Below, piece after piece: positions 58,828 to 64,000 of a stretch of DNA of 64,000 bases. How positions within the stretch are numbered: the first letter of the stretch is position 1; each line of letters starts with the position of its first letter. Origin of the DNA: Cellulosimicrobium terreum (GTDB lineage Bacteria; Actinomycetota; Actinomycetes; Actinomycetales; Cellulomonadaceae); NCBI GenBank assembly GCA_014803435.1, contig JACYFD010000005.1:310001-374000 (forward strand), read 5' to 3'. A program made the translations under genes and the position numbers. The notes under the pieces were generated by a model. It made no database searches, was not told the DNA's origin, and worked only from the letters and a program-made list of their open reading frames with translations.

Positions 58828-60821
58828 CAGTGCTTCTCCTCGTTCTGGCCGTCCGACGACGGGGCGTCCACCGGCGCGTCCTCGACGTCGTCCGGCGTGT
58901 CCGCCGCGGCTGCGGCACGCCGCTGGGCGGCCCGTCGCTCGGCGATCGTCATGCGCGCGTCACCGGACGCTCCGACGCCGGCCCCGACGGTCTCGCGGAC
59001 CGGGGCGTCGCTGGTCGACTCCGTGGGATCCGGCACGGTCGCCGGCTGCGAGATGCCGGCACCCGTCGTCCCGGCGTCCGTGCGGGCCGCGCTCGGCTCG
59101 GTCACGACCCGACCTCGCCCGGCGTAGCGCGTGGTGTTCACGCCCAGCCGGCGCGGGTCCAGGCCGGACGCGGGGTGCCCGTTCGCGAAGAACTTGGTGC
59201 GGGCGAGGAGGCGCATGAGGGGGTGCGTGAAGAGGAAGACGACCACGAGGTCGATGAGGGTCGTGAGACCCAGCGTGAACGCGAAGCCTCGCACCCCACC
59301 GACGGCGAGGAAGTACAGGACGATGGCAGCGACGAAGTTCACGGCGTCGGAGGCGAGGATCGTGCGTCGTGCGCGCTCCCAGCCGGTCTCGACCGCGGAG
59401 TTCAGCGTGCGACCGTCGCGCAGCTCGTCGCGGATGCGCTCGAAGTACACGATGAACGAGTCCGCGGTGATACCGATCGCGACGATCAGACCGGCGACAC
59501 CCGCGAGCGAGAGCCGGTAGCCGATCGTCCAGGAGAGCAGCGTGATGATCCCGTAGGCGAGCAGTCCGGCGATGCCCAGCGAGGCGACCGTCACGAGGCC
59601 CAGCACGCGGTACTGGAACAGCGAGTAGACCACGACGAGCACCAGGCCGATCGCGCCTGCGAGCAGGCCCTTCTCGAGCTGCTCGGAACCGAGCGTCGCG
59701 GAGATCTGCTCCTGGCTCTGCACCTCGAACGTCAGCGGGAGCGAACCGAAGTTGAGCTGGTTCGCGAGCGTGGCCGCCGAGTCGCGCGTGAAGTTGCCCG
59801 AGATCTCGGCCTTGCCGTCGGGGATCGGGTCGTTGGCTACGGGCGCCGAGATGACGAGACCGTCGAGCACCATCGCGAACTGGTTCTGCGGTGCCGGCAG
59901 CGACACGAGGCGCGTCGTGACCTCGCGGAACGCCTGGGTGCCCTGCGAGTCGAACTCGAGGTTGACGACCCACTCGTTCGTCACGACGCCGTTCTGCCCG
60001 ACGCGCAGGCCGGAGCCGGCGTTCGAGATGTCCGTGCCCTCGATCTCGACGGGGCCGAGGATGTACTTGGCCGTGCCGTCGTCGGCGCACGACACGAACG
60101 CGCTGTCGGTCGGGCCGCTGTCGCCGCCGACCAGGTTCTCCGGGACCGTGCAGTCGAGCGCGTCGAACTGCTCCTGCAGCTCGGGCGTGATCTGCGCGGT
60201 GTCGCTCGGGTTCTCCGGTCGCGCCGTCTCGTCCGCCGCGCCGTCGTCCGTCGTGACGTCCTCGTCGGTCGCCGCGTCGTCGGTCGCGCCGTCCGTCGCA
60301 GCGTCGTCGGTGGGCGCGTCAGCGCTCTCCTCGGTCGTCGCGTCCTCGGCGCCCTCGTCCGTGGCGGCGTCCTCGGCGGTCTCGTCCGCCGGGGTCGCGG
60401 TGGGAGCCGCGACGGCGAGGACCGGCCGGAACCGCATCTGCGCGGACTGGCTGACGAGGTCGATGGTCTCCTGCGACGGCTCGCCCGGGATGCCGACGAC
60501 GATGTTGCCGCGCCCCTGGCTCGTGATCTCCGCCTCGGAGACGCCCTGCGCGTCGATGCGCTGCCGGATGACGTTGATCGCCTGGTCGATGTCCTCGGCC
60601 GTGGGCTCTGAGCCGTCGGTCGTGACCGGCGCCAGGATGATCTGCGTCCCGCCCTCGAGGTCGAGCGCGAGTCCGGGGGTCAGGCTCGCGCCACCCGGGT
60701 TCTCCTCGGTCTTCGGGGAGATCTTCGTCCCCGCGAAGAGCGCCCCGAAGAGGACGATGATGAGGATGCCCAGGGTGACGAGGGTCCGAACGGGCCTGGC
60801 TCGTCGTGTGGTGGTGGCCAA
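58827..60821 (-). CDS. secD: Protein translocase subunit SecD
   Basis: 664 residues. SecD core: LALDLEGGTQIILAPV, GSQGTQAFREVTTRL-type P1 region and C-terminal six-helix domain (SFIVYFERIRDELRDGRTLNSAVE, FTHPLMRLLAR). Between residues about 140 and 215 there is an acidic Ala/Asp/Thr-rich, repetitive insertion (TDDAATDGATDD), and the C-terminal cytoplasmic tail is also extended. Start is TTG at 60821, the only in-frame start that gives the full N-terminal helix; GAGAAGAG lies upstream. Confidence 0.93.
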   Translation of the reverse strand: MATTTRRARPVRTLVTLGILIIVLFGALFAGTKISPKTEENPGGASLTPGLALDLEGGTQIILAPVTTDGSEPTAEDIDQAINVIRQRIDAQGVSEAEITSQGRGNIVVGIPGEPSQETIDLVSQSAQMRFRPVLAVAAPTATPADETAEDAATDEGAEDATTEESADAPTDDAATDGATDDAATDEDVTTDDGAADETARPENPSDTAQITPELQEQFDALDCTVPENLVGGDSGPTDSAFVSCADDGTAKYILGPVEIEGTDISNAGSGLRVGQNGVVTNEWVVNLEFDSQGTQAFREVTTRLVSLPAPQNQFAMVLDGLVISAPVANDPIPDGKAEISGNFTRDSAATLANQLNFGSLPLTFEVQSQEQISATLGSEQLEKGLLAGAIGLVLVVVYSLFQYRVLGLVTVASLGIAGLLAYGIITLLSWTIGYRLSLAGVAGLIVAIGITADSFIVYFERIRDELRDGRTLNSAVETGWERARRTILASDAVNFVAAIVLYFLAVGGVRGFAFTLGLTTLIDLVVVFLFTHPLMRLLARTKFFANGHPASGLDPRRLGVNTTRYAGRGRVVTEPSAARTDAGTTGAGISQPATVPDPTESTSDAPVRETVGAGVGASGDARMTIAERRAAQRRAAAAADTPDDVEDAPVDAPSSDGQNEEKH

Positions 60822-60904
60822 CTGTCTGTCTCTTCTCGTGCGCGTGCGGGGGCAGCAGCCGTGCCGTCCGCGTCAGTCGTCGGCCGCGGACGGCCGACGG
60901 ATGG

Positions 60905-61402
60905 TCACTTCGTGGTGTCGGTGCCCTCGTCACGCCGTCCGGACTCGTCACGCCCCGCGTCATCGCTGATCGCGTCGTCGCGAGTCGTCGGCTGGTCGAG
61001 CCCGGACAGGTCGTCGGGGATCACGACGTCCTCGGCACCGTCCTTGGTGGTGCCGGAGGAGATGCTAGCGGTCGAACCGTAGGCGGCCGCACCGGCCGTC
61101 TCGTCGACGCCCTCGGCGGGCTCCTCCTCGGTCTCCTCGACCGGCTCGTCGACGCGCTTGGCGATGGCGGCACGCAGCCAGCGCGACTGCTGGCCCGGGA
61201 TCGACTCGATGGTGATGATGTCCGCCTCGTCATCGACGTCGACGATCGTCCCGAACATCCCGGAGCCGGTCATCACCTCCTGCCCCGGAGCGAGCTCGGA
61301 CCGGAAGTTCTGGGCCTGGCGCTGCTGCTTGCGCGTCCGGCTGGTCATGAGGAACATCGCGCCGGCGGCGAGGGCGAGGATGAGGATGAAGCTGATATCC
61401 AT
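60905..61402 (-). CDS. yajC: YajC-like translocase subunit
   Basis: 165 residues: one membrane helix (about 4-20, ISFILILALAAGAMFLMT), the conserved RTRKQQRQAQNF and PGQEVMTGSGMFGTIV, then a long acidic disordered tail. Part of the yajC-secD-secF operon. ATG 61402. Confidence 0.93.
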   Translation of the reverse strand: MDISFILILALAAGAMFLMTSRTRKQQRQAQNFRSELAPGQEVMTGSGMFGTIVDVDDEADIITIESIPGQQSRWLRAAIAKRVDEPVEETEEEPAEGVDETAGAAAYGSTASISSGTTKDGAEDVVIPDDLSGLDQPTTRDDAISDDAGRDESGRRDEGTDTTK

Positions 61403-61445
61403 GACGGGGTCTCACGTGTCCTGTTCTGTGCGGGATCTGCGCGGC

Positions 61446-61474
61446 AGTCTAGGCGTGCGCGCACGGTTCACCAA
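61446..61474 (-). promoter_or_regulatory. yajC-secD-secF promoter
   Basis: TTGGTG (61474-61469), a 17-bp spacer and TAGACT (61451-61446) on the minus strand form a good promoter; the leader would be about 40 nt. A second TAGACT at 61523-61518 has no -35. Confidence 0.65.
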
Positions 61475-61536
61475 CGAGCCGTATCGCTGCGGAGTTCCGC
61501 CCGCTCGGATCCCGACCAGTCTAGGGCCTCGCCACG

Positions 61537-61557
61537 GTGGCCTGTGACGCAGGCCAC
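61537..61557 (-). terminator. Hairpin terminator downstream of ruvB
   Basis: A perfect 8-bp stem GTGGCCTG/CAGGCCAC with a 5-nt loop starts 12 nt after the ruvB stop. No T-tract, as usual here. Confidence 0.65.
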
Positions 61558-61569
61558 GGGCCACTCCCG

Positions 61570-62646
61570 TCATCCGTCGAAGAGCGTGCCCTCGGTTCGC
61601 GGGGGCGTCAGCCCGAGGTGGGCCCACGCTGCCGGCGTCGCGACGCGACCACGCGGGGTCCGGCCGATCAGCCCTTCCCGCACGAGGTACGGCTCGGCGA
61701 CCGTCTCGACCGTCTCCGACTCCTCCCCCACGGTCACCGCGAGCGTCGCGAGCCCGACGGGGCCGCCGCCGAACCGGGTGCACAGCGCCGTGAGCACCGC
61801 CCGGTCGAGCCGGTCCAGCCCGATCGGGTCCACCTCGTACACCTCGAGCGCCGCCCGGGCCGCGCGCAGGTCCAGCGTGCCGTCGCCCCGGACCTGCGCC
61901 CAGTCCCGCACCCGGCGCAGGAGCCGGTTCGCGATGCGCGGCGTGCCCCGGGACCTGCTCGCGATCTCGCTCGCCGCATCGTCGGCCAGCACGACGCCGA
62001 GCAGCCCGGCCGACCGGGTGAGCACCCGCTCGAGCTCGGCCGCGGAGTAGAAGTCGAGGTGGCCGGTGAAGCCGAAGCGGTCGCGCAGAGGCGCCGGCAG
62101 CAGCCCCGCGCGGGTCGTCGCCCCGACCGCCGTGAACGGCGGCAGGCTGAGCGGGATCGCGCTCGCCCCTGCTCCCTTGCCGACGACGACGTCGACGCGG
62201 AAGTCCTCCATCGCCATGTAGAGCAGCTCCTCGGCCGGTCTCGCCAGGCGGTGGATCTCGTCGATGAACAGGACCTCGCCCTCCTCGAGCGAGGAGAGGA
62301 CGGCCGCGAGGTCGCCGGCGTGCTGGATGGCCGGGCCCGACGTGACGCGCAGCGACGCCCCGAGCTCGGCCGCGATGATCATCGCGAGGGTCGTCTTGCC
62401 CAGGCCGGGAGGTCCCGACAGGAGCACGTGCTCCGGAGCGTTCCCGCGGGCGAGCGCGGCCTGCAGGACGAGCGACAGCTGGTCGCGCACGACCTGCTGC
62501 CCGACGAACTCCTCCAGGCGCCGCGGTCGCAGCGCCGCCTCGGCCGCGCGTTCCAGGTCGTCCGCGCCCGCGGCGACGATGCGCTCGGAGACGAACTCGT
62601 CGTCCTGCCCTCCGACGTCGAGGCCCACCCTGTCGAAGTCCACCAC
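61570..62646 (-). CDS. ruvB: Holliday junction branch-migration ATPase RuvB
   Basis: 358 residues. Walker [20 protein letters not shown], Walker [21 protein letters not shown], sensor residues in [18 protein letters not shown]-terminal DNA-binding domain with [20 protein letters not shown] start (two GTGs in tandem), 3 nt after the ruvA stop. Confidence 0.97.
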   Translation of the reverse strand: MVDFDRVGLDVGGQDDEFVSERIVAAGADDLERAAEAALRPRRLEEFVGQQVVRDQLSLVLQAALARGNAPEHVLLSGPPGLGKTTLAMIIAAELGASLRVTSGPAIQHAGDLAAVLSSLEEGEVLFIDEIHRLARPAEELLYMAMEDFRVDVVVGKGAGASAIPLSLPPFTAVGATTRAGLLPAPLRDRFGFTGHLDFYSAAELERVLTRSAGLLGVVLADDAASEIASRSRGTPRIANRLLRRVRDWAQVRGDGTLDLRAARAALEVYEVDPIGLDRLDRAVLTALCTRFGGGPVGLATLAVTVGEESETVETVAEPYLVREGLIGRTPRGRVATPAAWAHLGLTPPRTEGTLFDG

Positions 62647-62649
62647 GCG

Positions 62650-63282
62650 TCAGCTCCTGGGTCCGCCGAGGACGCGGAGCGCGGCGCGCAGCGCACCCGC
62701 GATCTCGTTCGCCTCCACCGAGGCGACCCCCGCCTCGGCGAGGACCGTCGCGACGGCGTCCTGCGCCGCCTTGAGGTTCCACCCGAGACCGACGAGCGCC
62801 TCGACCACCTGGTCGCGGCGGTCCTCGGCCGCGGGGTGCGGCGCGCCGACGGCGTCGACGGACCCGGCCTCGGGCCCGGTCGGCGCGCCGAGCCTGTCGC
62901 CGAGCTCGAGCGCGATCCGCTGCGCGCCCTTGCGGCCGATGCCGGGCACCCGCATCAGCGCGGCGATGTCCTCCCCGGCGACGGCACGTCGCAGCGCGTC
63001 GGGGGTGTGCACCGCGAGCATCGCGAGCGCGAGCCGCGGACCGACCCCGCTGACGGACTGGACCTTCTCGAACACCGCGCGCTCGTCGTCGTCGACGAAC
63101 CCGTAGAGGGTGAACGCGTCGTCGCGCACGACGAGGGCCGTCGCGACCCGCGCGGACTCCCCTGCGCGCAGGGTGGAGAGGGTGGCCGGGGTGGCGTGCA
63201 CCAGGTACCCGACACCCCCGACCTCGAGGACGGCCCGGTCGAGCTGGACGCTCGCCACCGTCCCGCTCAGCGAAGCGATCAC
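62650..63282 (-). CDS. ruvA: Holliday junction-binding protein RuvA
   Basis: 210 residues. OB domain (SLSGTVASVQLDRAVLEVGGVGYLV), two HhH motifs (VSGVGPRLALAMLAVH; VPGIGRKGAQRIALEL), and domain III. Probably one operon with ruvB. A LexA-like box (63321-63336) precedes it. GTG 63282. Confidence 0.96.
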   Translation of the reverse strand: MIASLSGTVASVQLDRAVLEVGGVGYLVHATPATLSTLRAGESARVATALVVRDDAFTLYGFVDDDERAVFEKVQSVSGVGPRLALAMLAVHTPDALRRAVAGEDIAALMRVPGIGRKGAQRIALELGDRLGAPTGPEAGSVDAVGAPHPAAEDRRDQVVEALVGLGWNLKAAQDAVATVLAEAGVASVEANEIAGALRAALRVLGGPRS

Positions 63283-63320
63283 GCGGCGGTCTCCGATCGT
63301 CAGGTGCGAGAAGGTCGGGT

Positions 63321-63336
63321 ACGAACAGGTGTACGA
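63321..63336 (-). promoter_or_regulatory. LexA-like box upstream of ruvA
   Basis: ACGAACAGGTGTACGA differs from the perfect box at 38841-38856 at only two of 16 positions. It follows a TAGAGT -10 (63348-63343), so it would overlap the start point. In many actinobacteria ruvA or ruvC is in the SOS regulon, which supports the call. Confidence 0.6.
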
Positions 63337-63368
63337 CGGATCACTCTAGCGCCGGGGGCGGACACGCC

Positions 63369-63935
63369 CTACGCGCGACGACGGCGCGCCGTGGCCTCCG
63401 CCGCGGCCCAGGTGCGCTGCGCGGACGTGAGCTGCTCGTGCCGCTCACCGCCCTGGAGCGCGCCCGAGGGGCGCCAGAGGTGGCAGATCGCGAGCGCGAG
63501 CGCGTCGGCGGCGTCGGCGGGCCGGGGCAGCTCGGCCAGGCCGAGGATCGAGGCGACCATGCGCTGCACCTGCTCCTTGCCCGCCCGGCCGCTGCCCGTC
63601 ACCGCGGCCTTGACCTCGGACGGCGTGTGCAGCGCGACCGGGACGCCGCGGCGCGCCGCGGCGACCATCGCGAGCCCGGCGACCTGCGCCGTGCCCATGA
63701 CCGTCCCCACGTTGTGCTGGGCGAAGACGCGCTCGACGGCGACGACGTCGGGCACCTGCTCGTCGAGCCACGCGTCGAGCCGCTGCGAGATGCGCAGGAG
63801 CCGCAGGTCGACGCTGAGCTCAGGGTCCGACCGCAGCACCCCGACGGCGACCATCTGCGCCTTGCGGCCAGGCAGCGAGTCGACCACGCCGACGCCGCAC
63901 CGGGTCAGGCCAGGGTCCACTCCGAGCACGCGCAC
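63369..63935 (-). CDS. ruvC: Crossover junction endodeoxyribonuclease RuvC
   Basis: 188 residues. Catalytic acidic residues in [18 protein letters not shown] and [36 protein letters not shown] is the DNA-binding loop. GTG 63935 with GGGAGGG upstream. The last 65 bp of the window contain no other feature that I can support. Confidence 0.96.
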   Translation of the reverse strand: MRVLGVDPGLTRCGVGVVDSLPGRKAQMVAVGVLRSDPELSVDLRLLRISQRLDAWLDEQVPDVVAVERVFAQHNVGTVMGTAQVAGLAMVAAARRGVPVALHTPSEVKAAVTGSGRAGKEQVQRMVASILGLAELPRPADAADALALAICHLWRPSGALQGGERHEQLTSAQRTWAAAEATARRRRA

Positions 63936-64000
63936 GCCGCTACCCTCCCACGCCCCGGCGACAGGACTCCGTGCGACGCGCGACGAGGCTAGTCGTCGTT

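Overview
The window is chromosomal DNA of a high-GC actinobacterium, most likely a member of Micrococcales close to Cellulomonas. This rests on the very high GC content, the pyrR-pyrB-pyrC-carA-carB order with a membrane protein between pyrC and carA, the yajC-secD-secF-apt-relA and ruvC-ruvA-ruvB blocks, many GTG starts, ATGA/GTGA overlaps, and many TANNNT boxes placed 6-7 nt before start codons (apparent leaderless transcripts). I see no tRNA, rRNA, CRISPR array, prophage or intact IS element. Most of the window is core genome, with a few accessory insertions.

Layout. 1-8265 (minus): pyrimidine operon (pyrR, pyrB, pyrC, a PH-like membrane protein, carA, carB 5' end) with a PyrR-binding hairpin just before the pyrR Shine-Dalgarno; then nusB, efp, a SatD-type regulator with a membrane partner, and aroQ. 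8422-9995 (plus): a DGPF/YCII protein and its ECF42-type sigma factor. 9986-21234 (mostly minus): aroB-aroK-aroC, a prepilin peptidase on plus, aroE-mltG-ruvX-alaS, two small membrane proteins and rpsD. 21456-22691: a decayed AbiEi/DUF559-type gene flanked by a short dispersed palindromic repeat. 22681-26570: rarA and a divergent MMPL transporter. 26605-32107: a signalling island with an OmpR-type regulator, an HPt-like protein lacking its histidine, a processive family 2 glycosyltransferase, a membrane protein with a degenerate GGDEF domain, and a PAS histidine kinase. 32156-37086: aspS, a one-protein transmembrane sigma factor carrying an extracellular glycoside hydrolase domain, a PPOX flavoprotein and a DUF1330-like protein. 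37150-38868: an intein-containing Rv2578c-family radical SAM gene behind a perfect LexA box. 38884-42354: an unusual SseB-like / AAA ATPase (frameshifted) / TPR cassette. 42469-45895: a TPP-riboswitch-controlled ykoEDC transporter. 45904-54602: M23 peptidase, hisS, MBL hydrolase, cyclophilin, DUF349 protein, an AbiEi-like protein, LigD-type polymerase and an ATP-dependent DNA ligase. 54674-63935 (minus): relA, apt, secF, secD, yajC, ruvB, ruvA, ruvC.

How the genes work together. Pyrimidine and shikimate synthesis, translation (efp, alaS, rpsD, aspS, hisS) and secretion (secDF-yajC) are standard housekeeping blocks. A DNA-repair theme recurs: ruvABC, rarA, the radical SAM protein, LigD-type polymerase and ligase, with LexA-box-like sequences before the radical SAM gene and before ruvA. 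The most unusual items are the sigma factor fused through a zinc-finger-like motif and a membrane helix to a GH128-like domain, the intein that interrupts the radical SAM cysteine cluster, the HPt/glycosyltransferase/degenerate-GGDEF/kinase island, and the SseB-AAA-TPR cassette. Three single-base frameshifts (one in the AAA gene, two in the AbiEi-like gene) could be real decay or assembly errors; they should be checked against reads.
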